From contig OX637394.1 in the NCBI GenBank assembly GCA_951799425.1, positions 33,640,001 through 33,704,000 of the forward strand: a stretch of 64,000 nt of DNA, written 5' to 3'. Position numbers and translations under genes: made by a program. Below, piece by piece: positions 35,489 to 46,652 of the stretch. Position 1 is the stretch's first letter. Each line of letters begins with the position of its first letter. This stretch comes from Ilex aquifolium. Its lineage: Eukaryota > Streptophyta > Magnoliopsida > Aquifoliales > Aquifoliaceae. The notes under the pieces are model-generated. The model was not told the origin of the DNA, searched no databases, and saw only the letters and a program-made list of their open reading frames with translations.

Positions 35489-35990
35489 CTTGTAATCGAA
35501 AGCTTCGATGGAATGAAGGATCCATTTGAAAATTTGGAGACGTACAAGTCTCCAATGATGTTTCGTAGTGTCCCAGACCAAATCATGTGGAGAGCTTTTG
35601 CAACAACCCTTAAAGGGACTACAAGGCACTAGTTTAATAAGCTAAAGCCCAATTCCATCAGCACATTTGGATAACTCAACACATCTTTCATTTCACACTT
35701 CATTGGAGGTTGAGCTCACTGAAGATGCCCCCACTTATCTCCTGAATATCAAGCAAACCGAAGTGAGACGTTTAGAGGTTTTGTTAGTCGGTTCACCATA
35801 AAGTCACTTCAAATTGAAAAATGTGGATGCAAAAGTAGCTTTTACTGCCTTTGTGGGAGGTGTTCAACCATCCTAGTTCCTTTTCTCCCTTTCTAAAGAT
35901 CCACCTCACTCTATGATTGAGCTCTTATTAAGGGCGCAAAGTTATATGAACGTTGAAGGCACCCTTCTTGCTCGGAGGGGCCAAAAGGAC

Positions 35991-36849
35991 TAGGGGTGAA
36001 ACTCAGGCAGGTTGGGCGGGTTAGGAGGTCAACCATAACCCAACCCTAGGTACATAATTTTTAACCCTAACCCAAACCCAACCTCAACCCGAGGTACTCA
36101 ACCCGAGTACTGCCCAAGTTGAATTCGGGTGGGCTCGTGTTGAATTCAAGTTACTAAATTCAGGTTGGGTTTGTTCAAACCCAAAATCAGCCCATTTTTC
36201 TAAAATGTTACATCCAACACACCATAAGAAAATAACACACAACAAGAAAGCACAACAACCACACAACCACTACCACAATCACCACACAACCACTACCATA
36301 ACCACTACACTAAAACCACTACCATAATAACTACACCATACAAAATCTGAGAGGCACAGATCTGAGAGATCTAAGAGGAAGTTGGTGATGATATTAGCAA
36401 CACAAATCTCAGATCTGAGAGGAAGATCGTAGATCTCAGATCTAAGCGGAAGATCGCAAATCTCAGATCTGAGAGGAATCTCAGAGATCTTTGTCTTCGA
36501 TCTTCAGATCGCAGATTTCGGATCTTCGAGATCTTCATCTTTGATCTTTGTCTAAGGAAGTGTGTCGTTTGAGGGAGGCTTAGAGCCTTAGAGAAGTGAG
36601 AACGAGAGAGATGCAGAGGCTAAGAGTTGGGAGGTTGAGAGAATTTTGCTTTATATATATATTAAATTAGCCGAGTTGTGGTTGAACCCGATAACCCAAA
36701 ACCTTAACGGGAGTATTGCCCAAATTCAATTCGGGTTGGAGTTTTTGAACTCAAGTCCAACCCAAAATTTTAAAACCTCAACCCAAGCCCTTCTTTTTTG
36801 GGTTAGGTTCGGGTTGAATTCGAGTAGACCCGCCCAAGTTGCACCCCTA
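35991..36849. mobile_element. Non-autonomous hAT element
   Basis: 859 bp with ends TAGGGGTGAAACTCAGGCAG and the inverse of TTAGGGGTGCAACTTGGGCG. TAGGGGTG/CAGGGGTG ends followed by gggtt-rich subterminal repeats are the hallmark of plant hAT elements, and both flanks here are full of gggtt/aaccc motifs. Flanking octamers aaaaggac and aggagaac match at 5 of 8 positions, a possible eroded 8-bp duplication. There is no transposase. The centre (36354-36540) repeats cagatctgaga-type palindromes. It splits the gag relic. Confidence 0.75.
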
Positions 36850-36917
36850 AGGAGAACAAGCGTGAGGAGAAAAAGAGTCATGACCAATCAGGAAAAGGAG
36901 AAAGGACAAGAAGTGTG

Positions 36918-37110
36918 AGATTTGAACATGCATTGCATGTAATTTTATATAATGTTAAAGGCTAGATGTGTAATTTGTTAATATTAGCTATTGGGGTTAA
37001 ATTATAGTTATTAAAAACATGGGAAATAAAGTATGATTTTTGGTAATAAACTCTAAGGTTTATAAATTGGCAAAGTGTTGAGGGTGATTTGTTAGGGCAT
37101 GAAAAATTAA
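36918..37110. other. Short A/T-rich spacer
   Basis: Continues the host or gag-relic flank. Nothing recognisable before the LTR start at 37111. Confidence 0.4.
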
Positions 37111-39060
37111 TGTAATGCCCCAGAATCCACCTTGAAAGACATTAACTACCTACCAAACATTCAACCATGAGAGCATCTACAAACAACCATCAATACATGA
37201 AATAATACCAAACATCCATCCATTGAATAAATAAACTAAACCAATTCCCACAGAACATAATTAAAACCTTCAATTACATCTCAATACCCAAATACATCTC
37301 GCAGCAAAAAAGATAAAATAATATTCTTAACATTGTCTTATAGTCATTTTCATATTTATGACTAGAATAAAGAATTAGCTCTAAACATCTACTTCTAGAT
37401 CCACTTCATGATTTGCTCCGAAGTCCCAATCAACTTGCTCACCTATCTCAAGATTCTCTTCAATCCTGAAATCCAAAAAATATTTATCACGTAGGATGAG
37501 CAAAAACCCTATGGGAAATCCTCTCAAACCCAACAAGGTTTTGAAAACATAAAACAAGTAAGTCTCATTTAACAAGATAATATACATAATTTTTGAAGTA
37601 AAACAATAACAATAACAAGATCTTAGGTTTACGGTAAAAACAGTAAAAATTCATGAATCAGTAAGATCACAGCTCTCAAGCCACATACGTTAACATAATC
37701 AACATGTATCTGATATAAAAAGGTAGGAAGGTTAACATGCATCCACATATCGAGAGTATCCTAGCCCACATTCACACACCCAATCAAATACAATCCTCAC
37801 AAGGATGACACATTTTAAAGAAGCGCGTATACCGATGCATTGACATTGACGTAACTTCCTACGAATAGTATACTAACCCTTTGCTTCGATCACCTTGAGC
37901 AAATAGTGTTTGGCCCTCGCAAGGCACCAATCCTACTACGAGTGTTAGGAAACCTTTAAACCCCTCAAGGTAAGAAACTTGTTTAACCCCTCTATGGTAC
38001 CCAGTCGATTGAAACTCATGTTGAGCACACCCACTCATACATAAGACAATTTCCACAATTTTTCAAGAAAACTCAACCATAATCAAGAATTATAGTTTCA
38101 TAACCTTTCCCCAAAGGAATATTTCAAGAAAACATGTAAGAGATCTTCAATAAATATACTTACATTGAGCTTAACCAAAACTAGGGTTTAGAAATCAAGA
38201 GCATGTGAACTTTGATATAAAACTTGGATAAGTTTGTTTATAACTCAAAAACTAGGATTTTTGATAAAGAACGGATGAATCTTGAATAGAAATCCTGTAT
38301 AGTCAAGAAAAAATTCATGCAATTGAAAAGAATCTCGAAGAATAGTCATTTTAACATATAAATATGGATTGAAATAATCCTAGCCTCAATATTGAATTTG
38401 AGAACGAAATCCTACCTTTGATCATTAGTTTGATGCAAACCCTAGAGTCTTCAATCCATCTTCTACGTGAAAATCCCTCCAAATCTTGCTTTCTCTCCTT
38501 CTCTCTCACTCTAGAGTTTTCTAGGGTTCTAAATTGATAAACTGTGACTAAGGAGACGTCTTAAGGTATTTATAGGGTTCGTTTTTGAATATGAATTGTG
38601 AGTCTGATCGCTGTTAAAATTATACTTGCGTTCGAACGTGAGGTTGGGGTTTGAATGTGACTTCAAATGTGGTTGGGCATTCAAATGGATCGAGCTCCTA
38701 GTGTCTTGATTTTTGTCAGACTTTTTGTCAAACACCAAAGTACTATAACCAATCTTCGTTCGAACGTGACTGCCATTCGAACGTGGCTTGCTCCTAGTAT
38801 CTCCTTTTTTGTCAGGATTTTTGTCAGACAACCAAGTACTAGGACTAACTGGCATTCAAATGCGATATTTGTTCGAACTTGAATCCAGTTCTCTGCATCA
38901 ACTTCCAATGCATTTTTACCTACCTAGAACTCGATTCACGAAACCTTTCTAAGAGACACTTTCCTATCTTTTGGTATCTAGTTTCTGTTGTCAAAATTTC
39001 ATATTAATCTAATGTTAATCTACAAAGTTATAGGTCAAATATTAAGGAAATATCTTGTTA
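37111..39060 (-). mobile_element. LTR D, minus orientation, solo or orphan
   Basis: It starts TGTAATGCCCCAGAATCC, the inverse of an LTR end of the ...GGGGCATTACA type (compare GGGGCGTTACA at 53694). Minus-strand TATA box: 'tatttatagg' at about 38568. Upstream of it (in LTR direction) lie the TTCGAACG palindromes, then a 'gaaattttgaca' stretch also seen in the LTR at 51264. The right limit is uncertain (about 39000-39060, where an Athila-like LTR end begins). No internal region is attached. Confidence 0.5.
38628..38885. repeat. Palindrome cluster, CGTTCGAACG type
   Basis: About eight copies of GTTCGAACG or degraded forms (attcaaatg, gtttgaatg, cattcgaacg) with spacers of about 10-60 bp, for example at 38629, 38757 and 38776. 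It is 50-310 bp upstream of the LTR D TATA box. Confidence 0.75.
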
Positions 39061-39061
39061 T

Positions 39062-40605
39062 CCTCTAACTTAATCTTAATCGTACACCCAAGTATAAGTG
39101 GTCAAGTTGTAATATTCTCAGTGAAGTTCGAGGTCAAATCCACAAGGAGTTATTTGTTGGAACTTAAAATAGAAATGGTGAAATTATCGTGCCCGTAATG
39201 TGTATTACAACAGCTTGTAATGCGAGCTTAAAACTGATAAGTAAACACTTAAACTAAACTTTGATTACATCAAATAAAAAAATACTCTTTAGTTTGAGGA
39301 TCCAACATGCATTATATTGTTTGACTATGAAAATGCCACCATATAGAAATTAACTCCCATGTTACTGGAAAGTTAACTGGTAGGTTTGATGTATAAGTTG
39401 AACCATATCACATCAACAGTCACGTTAGCAGGAAGGCCTATATACCTTGCAACAACCGAATAACCCTAGTAAACTCGAAGGTGAACCATTCAAAAGGTTT
39501 ATTGTAACTATTTGATCGACAGGTCTATGATTCAATGAAGACGGAGTTCTGGTTTATGCATTGAATCAAAAGCATTGACTATGACAAGATTTAAACCGTC
39601 TATAACCAATCTCCCGACTATTACATAAATCCCTACTACGTGCATCATACAATGATGCATGAAGTACATAATATAGTATAGATGAAATGGTAATAACAAT
39701 AAGACTAGCTCGATACACGTGACCATGAGCATATCCTAAGTTATACATAGTAATACATAGTACATAACATAAATGAGAACCACCCACCAATTAAGAAAGG
39801 TATAACAGTAAAACATAAATAAAGCATCGGCATTTCCATTACTCAAGCAATAGAACACATGTCTTCACCCTTTAATAAAGAGTAAAAATGGACTACTCAC
39901 TCTTCATTGCTATAGACGAGCAAGAAGGTAAGTAAATCCCATTACACTAGAAATAAAACACAACAAGTCATTTCTTGAGGAATAGTTGAAACACCCCTAC
40001 TCTTATTGCCGAGTAGGGTGAAAAAGTGAGAGAGGTTCAAACCTCCAAGTAAAAAGAAAGTAAAAGAAATATAGAAGAAGAGATTGGTTTAAGGGTGTAG
40101 GGCATTTCTCTCTTTTCCTGGAGAAACCTTGGTGAAAATAAACCTTCAACATGCCTATTTATAGGCCTTTAAGAGGGGGTAAATTCGGTTAACATAGCTA
40201 GCCAATCAGAGGACTTCTGTTTCATCAATGGACCAATGGGAGAGAGGCTTGGAGTTGAGGCAGTTAAGGCCACCGTCCGAATGCCACAACCATCGTCCGG
40301 ACGGTGCAATTTCTCTGGAATTTTGTACTTCAACTCCCTTTGCTGATTTCTAGAGTTTTTGCTCTATTGGGATGGTACTTTCACCATCCGGATGGTGGTC
40401 CTCTTGCTGAATTTCCTTTTGTCTCCATCTTTGTTCTTCTTTCGCGCTTTAACCCTCCAAGTTTCCTTAATTATATATGAAACCCTATAAAATATATATT
40501 TTAAACATTATTCATAATATAATCTAAATTAAATATTTTATGTTAATTAACGTACACAATTAACCCTAAACCCTAATTCATTTACGTATTTTTTAGGATT
40601 AATCA
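39062..40605 (-). repeat. LTR A, 3' LTR of a minus-strand Athila-like relic
   Basis: Left end 'acacccaagtataagtggtc' is the inverse of the Athila-like LTR end at 48278-48300. Right end 'ggattaatca' at 40605 is the inverse of TGATTAATCC, close to TGATTAACCC at 46653. TATA: 'ctatttataggcc' at 40158. The TCCGGA palindromes lie upstream of it. About 1.5 kb. Confidence 0.65.
40268..40402. repeat. Palindrome cluster, CCGTCCGGACGG type
   Basis: Three or four copies: ccaccgtccgaatg, catcgtccggacggtg and caccatccggatggtgg. They lie about 100-230 bp upstream of the LTR A TATA box on the minus strand. Confidence 0.75.
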
Positions 40606-42933
40606 CACTTCGAACCAAACTTTACTAGTCCCTACTAACAAAATAAAATAAAATATATTCAATCACTTTCAAAGATTTCACGATATCATTTAGCCTATGC
40701 AACAAGCCGTTAAACCCATAGGTGAGCCCTAGTTGACGAGTTTTGTCTCGTGAAGGTTTCTAGTGAAGTTACCTACGAACTTCAACAGTTAAGATAAAAT
40801 AATTCATATTTTTCACACATAAAATTAAACCATCTTTATGCCATAATACTCCCCCCCTTCCTTATCACTGTAAGAGTAAGACACAACATTCGGAACACTA
40901 TTCAATTTATTTTCAAAAAAAACTCGTGTGTGTGTGAATCTCTTTTATTTCAAAAACACTTAAGAAATATTACAACCCTTTGCTAAGCTGTATGAAAATT
41001 AGCTTCAACGTCAATCCTTTCCTGGAATTCACTCTGCAAAGAACACACTTAAGTTTTAGTGACTATCACTCAAAAATTACATGTGATAAGAATATTGTAA
41101 GTAGAGCAAAGTAATGGCACATGTAATATTCCAAAAAGAAGGTTATTTGAATAAAAATAGAATTTGGCATAATCTCATGAAAGAATATCAACACTATATC
41201 AAATAACATTATCAACATTATCCCTTATAATGACTAATTGAAAAAAAATACACATGCATGAATTTTGGAATAAATATATGACTTTATTAGGTTTGTAACG
41301 TGGCTAAGGGTGTTGGCATAAGAAACGACGTCTAAGGGATACAAAAGCTATCCTTTTTATTTTTGGAAGCACACATCTCTTTTTACTTTTCCCAATTTTT
41401 ATAACATCACATTCTCCATTTTCATTTTTTCAATCTCAGGACTGTAATTACTTGGCCATTCTTTTCTTTGCAAAACTTTCTTTCACCATTTTTCATTTTC
41501 TTTCCACACATTGTTTCCTTCCTTTTTCTTTTTTTCTTTCTTTCCAACCATATTTCTCCTTTTTCTTTTCCCTTAAAATGCCTTGTTTAAGAGAGGGTAC
41601 AAGAAAATTATATAGCAAGAGTTATATAAATATATTTTCACTGGCTCGGTCAACATATGGGTTAAAGAAAATAAATTTTACTTAGGCTCAATCACGACTT
41701 ACTAAGGATATATTTTTTCAAAGAATTGGTCAAGGCTCAAAATAAGATCACAAATGGCTTAAGATCATTTTCCAGAATTCATACACCTGCATGATTCTCA
41801 TATGAATTTTAAACGAGAATGCTAAGATGTCATTCAATCAGTGTTAATCAAAAGAAAATTAATGCGATTATTCAAAGAAATCTTACGTTGAACTGAAATT
41901 CTTAATTGAGTAAGCGTTTAAAATCTCTCCATGAAGGATAGGTTTAAAATCTGTACAAGGGTTTCACATCTCCACTATGTATATAAGTTTCACAAAGGAT
42001 CATGTTATTTCAAAAGGTTTTTCAAAATAAGAAATCATTATGTGCTCAAAATAGTAAGTTTTCTATGAAAATATAAAGATAGTGCACAATTAGAGTTTGA
42101 AAACCCCCTGATTTGGTTAGGGTTATACTTGCAAATCAACGGAATGACAATGTAATCCTACCATGAATCATATGAACTAATTATCTTAACATAGCAAAAC
42201 AATATGAAATAAACACAAACTAACTAAATTAACTGGAATTAAACCAACATCCAAAGCGTAAAAGTAAATTCAAAAATATCCAAAGTACTAAGAAAACACA
42301 GTGCATGAATTGGAAAGTAAATAAAGAGTCTTAGAAAGGTAGAGAGAGAGTAGAAATATGTAGGAGACTCCGGCTGACTAAGTTTACAATGATGGGCCGC
42401 CACTGTATCTCCTCCCAAGTGGTGTCATCTGTGTCTCAAGACCCAACAAAATCTGCCTATCTGTCCGATCATCTGCTGGGATATACGGTTGCTCCTCCTC
42501 ATGCTGCTGTTGTGGCACCTCAGGTGGCTGAAAATCTGCACCTTCTAGGAAATGGTCTGCTTGTGGCTCAGGTGACATCTCTTGCTATGCCTCTGCTTGG
42601 ATTCCATGGCTTTTCTTTAAAGAAGTTTTGTCGCCAAATGCTCGACAATGGGCCATGATGGATCTGATATCACTCCCTTTTGTCTACACAAATCAGATAC
42701 TAAAATAGCAAAAAGAAATGAGGGTTTTTTATTTTCCACTGTCAAAATCATTTGATCCATTATCAAGGAAGATAGATCAATAGTATGTCCTGTCCCAAAG
42801 GAATACATAAATAGTGCTTCTCAATATAAATTTGATTTTTCTGGGACTGGGGCAAAAAATTATTAATAGTAATTAGATTTAGGATCAGGTACTTATCAGT
42901 CAAATCACCCGCTTAATATACTTATTCGGCCTT
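40606..42933 (-). mobile_element. Internal remnant of the minus-strand Athila-like element
   Basis: Between LTR A and LTR B. A 7-9-base C run at about 40851-40860 (minus strand ggaaggggggg) may be a polypurine tract, though it is 250 bp from the LTR. No gag, protease, reverse transcriptase or integrase motif is visible, and no primer-binding site next to LTR B, so the 5' half of the internal region was deleted. A CT/TTTC-rich tract lies at 41450-41570. Only the env-like piece at 42384-42850 is coding-like. Confidence 0.5.
42384..42850 (-). pseudogene. Athila env-like / plant transposon protein remnant
   Basis: The minus strand reads YSFGTGHTIDLSSLIMDQMI, then PSFLFAILVSDLCRQKGV (42808-42617). 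After a stop comes an acidic Gln/Pro/Glu-rich tail (SPEPQADHFLEGADFQPPEV) to 42384. The pattern 'G..idl..lI...i......LpF..LvsdLC...GV' with an acidic tail is what I know from the 'putative plant transposon protein' domain (Pfam PF20167) in Athila-type elements. It is the only coding relic between LTR A and LTR B. The role of that protein is not established. Confidence 0.5.
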
Positions 42934-44189
42934 TGATCTGACCTGAATTAAATCATACACCTAAGTATAAGTGGTCAAATTGTAGTATTTCTCGGTGTAA
43001 GTCTGAGGTCAAACCCACAGGGAGCTAACTGTTGGTACTCAAAACAGAAAAAGGTAAAATTGTCATGTGTGTAGTAGTGTGCAATGGAATAGCTTGTGGT
43101 GTGAGCTTAGAATTATCAAATAAACACTTAATTAAAACATTGGATAACAATGATAAAAGGTAATCTTCATTTCGGGGATACAACATGCATTATATTGCTT
43201 ATTTATGAAAATGCCACCTTACAGGAATTAATTCCCATTTTAATGGAAAGTTAACCGGTAGGTTTGATGTATAACTGAACCATATCACAACAACTGGTTA
43301 GGTTAGCTAGAAGGTCTATGTAACATGTAATAATCAAATAACCCTAGTAAACCTAAAGGTGAACCATTTAAAAGGTTTACTCTAACTATTCGATCGACAG
43401 GATGATGATTCAATGAAGACGAATTTTCGGTTTATGCATTGAATCAAAAGCATTGGCTATGGCGAGATTTAACCCGTCTATAACCAATCTCCCGACAGTT
43501 ACATAAAACCCAACTACGTGCATCACCGTATCATGCATGAAGTATGTAATAATCATAGATAGAATGATGTATAACATTAGACTTTGCTCGGTGTTCATAA
43601 CCATGAACATATTATAATAACAACTATCCATCAGATAAGGGAGGTATAAAGATTAACACATAAATAAAAAATCGGCATTTCCATAACTTAAACAGTATTA
43701 CACATGCATTCACCCTTCACCGAAGAATGAGGTAATCCCATTGCAACCAAAAATAAAATACAACAAAGTCCTTCCCTGGAGAATAGTTGAAACACTGCTA
43801 CTCTTCTTACCAGCTAGGGCACAAAAGTGGGAGAGGTTCAACCCTCCAAGTAGAAAGGATAAATAGAAATGTAAGAGTAGAGAAAATTCTGGTTGAGAAG
43901 TGATTAGGGCAGGGCTTCGCTCGTTCTTTCATTGAAACACTCCCTGAAGTCTCTATTTTCCCTATTTCTTTCCTTTCTTTCTCTTCTCTCTTGACTTAGA
44001 TTGAACTTCCTTCCCCTCTCTGAAAAATGGCTGAAATGGGGTATTTATAGGCACCAGAAGAAGGAGGTAAGGCGGCAGACAGCCAACCTGCCCAATCACA
44101 TCAAGTTATTGCTCAAATGGATCAATGGGAGGAGAAAGACGGTTTAGCCAATGTCTGGACGCCACCACCACCGTCCGGACAATGCTAAT
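42934..44189 (-). repeat. LTR B, 5' LTR of the Athila-like relic, truncated
   Basis: Starts TGATCTGACCTG, then 'tacacctaagtataagtggtc' as in LTR A. TATA: 'gtatttataggcacc' at about 44041. The sequence runs to the palindromes at 44152-44186 and is then cut by LTR C. The U3 start seen in LTR A is missing. Confidence 0.65.
44152..44186. repeat. Palindrome pair, TCCGGA type
   Basis: 'tgtctggacgccaccaccaccgtccggacaatg': one intact GTCCGGAC and one degraded copy, about 100 bp upstream of the LTR B TATA box. The set is probably truncated by LTR C. Confidence 0.6.
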
Positions 44190-45987
44190 TGACTTGATCC
44201 GAAATGTGTACACCCAAGTGCAGGCGGTCAAGTTGTAGTTATAATCCGGTTAATTCTGGAGTTGAATCCACAGGGAACTACTATTGGTATTTTTTAAGTA
44301 AACTGTGACAAAGACCAAAGTGACTGTAACCCTTGAGATTTGAAGTTGTGATGTTTATGAAAATTTCTAGACAAAATATAATATTCTCTCAAATGAAAAA
44401 GTCACCCTTTAGCTCGAGGATCTGGACATGTAGTTGATCATCCGGTTGTTATTTTTGTGCTTGAGAACTCAATTAACCCCTATGTCAACAACAAGTTAAT
44501 TAGAGGATAAAGATGGACTGTGAGAATTAAGAGCATGGTTCTAATATCTTTGTTGGGATTTACAAGAATAGTCAGTTTCGGGACTCAACTCGTCTACAAA
44601 CAAGCAAGTAATTCTAAAAATCATCCAACCACTATGATATTATTCCATTCTTAGTTAAAGCACAATAATAGTGAAGATTGAAATATTGTCATGAAGATCT
44701 AGCTTGAGTACTTGCAAAGAACCAATGAATCCTCCTATGCCAAGAGTTAACTTGTCTTAGAAAGGACTTATGATTGTACAAAGTACCTTAGCGTTGCTAG
44801 ATGCATTCAATCATTCAATGAGCAATCGAAAGATGAAGCATTAAGCATAAATGAAATACACAAATATAACTTCCGAATGATCTATACATGCCCATCACCT
44901 CTTACTAAAGAGTGAATGAGAAACTACTCACCCTTCATGACTTTGAGAAAGTTAGAAAAGTGAGTGATTCTCATCCCTCCAAGTAGAGGAGTTACAAGAT
45001 AAAATACACTACACAATAAGCCTATCTTCGACGAAGAATGAGTGAATCACTATCCACCCTTCAAGGCTACAAGAGAACTAGAAAGGTGAGAGAGTTTCAC
45101 TCCTCTAAGTGAAGAAAGAAGTTTTTACAATGGAAGCTAATGAAACTAAAAATGAAAGTAAAAAAAAGCTAGTTACATTTGGAGGGTTTCTTCCTCTTCC
45201 AAATATTGTCTTTTACAAGTCCCAAGAGGACGTATTTATAGGCAAAGAGGAGGTAAAAGTTCAGACCCAACTGTTTAAAGTCCAAGTGAATGCCATAAAA
45301 TCCGGATGGAAATTCAATCATTCTGCAACCTGTCTGGGGAATACGTTCGAACGTTGTATGGCGTTCGAACGTGGAGTCCTGTCTTCTGTGATGGGCATTC
45401 GAATGCTGACTGGAGTTTGAATACTCAAGTGGCTTTTGTCCTTCTCAGGGAATAGCTGCAACATGCCACGTGCCATCACCCTAGCAATCTCCTGGGGGTC
45501 CTCAAATAATTCAAGATGGCATTCGAACGTGGATTGGCGTTCGAATGTGGATGCTTTGTTTTCTCTTCCTTCAATTCTCTTTCAGAACATGTGGGTATTG
45601 CATGAAAGTTTGATGTTTATTGACTTTAGGCCCTTGTACAATCTTTTTCCCTAAAATGTTATCATTGAAACTCTATCAAAGCATAATTAGTCTTATAAAA
45701 GCATAGTAACTTGCTAATTTTAACTATTCATCACTAATCCTATGGTTTTCCAATCTTGGCAGCCTCCTTGTTTTACTCTTTGACTTCTTAGTTAGTCTTG
45801 CCTCCCCTTCTTCATTTAGCCTATGCACTTTTATCCTCTTAAATTTTTGTATTTATGCTTGAAACCTTGCAAAATATACAAACTACACATTAACCCTAAT
45901 ACTTTATAAATTAATCACTTTAACCTAATTTATGCACACAATTGACCCTAAATCCTAATTCATTTACACACCATTTAGGGTTAAACA
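44190..45987 (-). mobile_element. LTR C, Athila-like, minus orientation
   Basis: Starts TGACTTGATCC, with 'tacacccaagtgcaggcggtc' close to LTR A and B, and ends 'gggttaaaca' at 45987. It includes 'accctaaatcctaattcatttac', like the same position of LTR A. TATA: 'gtatttataggc' at about 45232. Although related to LTR A, its palindromes are of TTCGAA type. No internal region is attached with confidence; sequence after 45987 may be the start of one. Confidence 0.6.
45345..45552. repeat. Palindrome cluster, CGTTCGAACG type
   Basis: About six copies: acgttcgaacgttg, gcgttcgaacgtgg, gcattcgaatgc, gtttgaatac, gcattcgaacgtgg and gcgttcgaatgtgg. They lie 110-320 bp upstream of the LTR C TATA box. Confidence 0.8.
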
Positions 45988-46121
45988 ACCTTCCCTAGGC
46001 ATAATTCGGATTCCTAGTCAACTCAATCCCAACATTAAATATACCAAGTACTAGATTAAGAAGGTATTGGGCATTAGGGTGTCTCATAATAGGGTTCAAA
46101 TGATCAACAATGGTAGACACC

Positions 46122-46440
46122 TGATGAGTATAGAATATTGCATATCATGTATCTCATTTGCATCCATATTACTTGTTTTGTGGTGAAAATTGGGGGAAAT
46201 GCTTTCAAATTCATAATTAATGGAGATTCGTTTGATTGTAGGTAAAGAGCGGGTAAGGTCGTGTATCAAAACCTTCCGGTAGGTTTGCTTACGTTCTACC
46301 GGTAGGTTTTGCCCAGTTTTGCTAGATGCCTGTTCACCCGACTCCACCTACTCTGGGGGCCCACCTCTTGTCACCCAAACCATACCCTAACATAATTGAC
46401 ACTCCATGATGCTCTCCTAACACAAAAAGTCAGATTTCAA
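46122..46440 (+). mobile_element. LTR start fragment (TGATGAG family)
   Basis: TGATGAGTATAGAATATTGCAT resembles the start of the solo-LTR-like insert at 34256. It holds two CCGGTA palindromes (46275-46305), then loses identity. No TATA or end is found, so it is a truncated LTR. Confidence 0.4.
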
Positions 46441-46652
46441 GTGAGAGAGAGGATAAATAGAAATGTAGGAGAGGTTCAACCCTCCAAGTAGAAAGGATAA
46501 ATAGAAATGTAGGAGTAGAGAAAATTCTGGTTAAGAAGTGATTAGGGCAGGGCTTCACTCGTTCTTTCACTGAAACACTCCCTGAAGTCTCCCTTTTCCC
46601 TATTTCTTTCCTTTCTTTCTCTTCTCTCTTGAATTGGATTGAACTTTCTTCC
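46441..46652 (-). repeat. Second copy of an LTR B segment
   Basis: 46469-46652 matches 43831-44014 nearly base for base (few substitutions), with the same orientation. A short internal tandem duplication of 'aggataaatagaaatgtagg' at its start is absent from LTR B. It ends where the plus-strand Athila LTR begins, so it is probably the flank of that insertion. Confidence 0.7.

Larger units (their letters stand above)
33733..36917 (+). pseudogene. Tat-like gag relic split by two transposons
   Basis: The leader 'tttttggaatcaaacagcag...cgtcgtctatggcaa' (33735-33772) resembles the TTTGGCGCCGTCTGTGGGAA leader of the element at 11173-15847, with an insertion. Gag pieces follow: about 33830-34255 (a coiled N-terminal stretch with VEKLKRHNQQILQLLERD), 35489-35990 (ESFDGMKDPFENLETYK, RAFATTLKGTT and, after frame breaks, MIELLLRAQSYMNVEG) and 36850-36917 (basic tail). 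These are colinear with residues of the intact gag at 15216-14050. The gaps are the insertions at 34256-35488 and 35991-36849. Stops occur within the pieces as well. Confidence 0.75.

Noticed and set aside
44190..46652. LTR C and the LTR B copy as the two ends of one element
   Set aside because: The sequences are different LTR types and no primer site or coding region lies between them.
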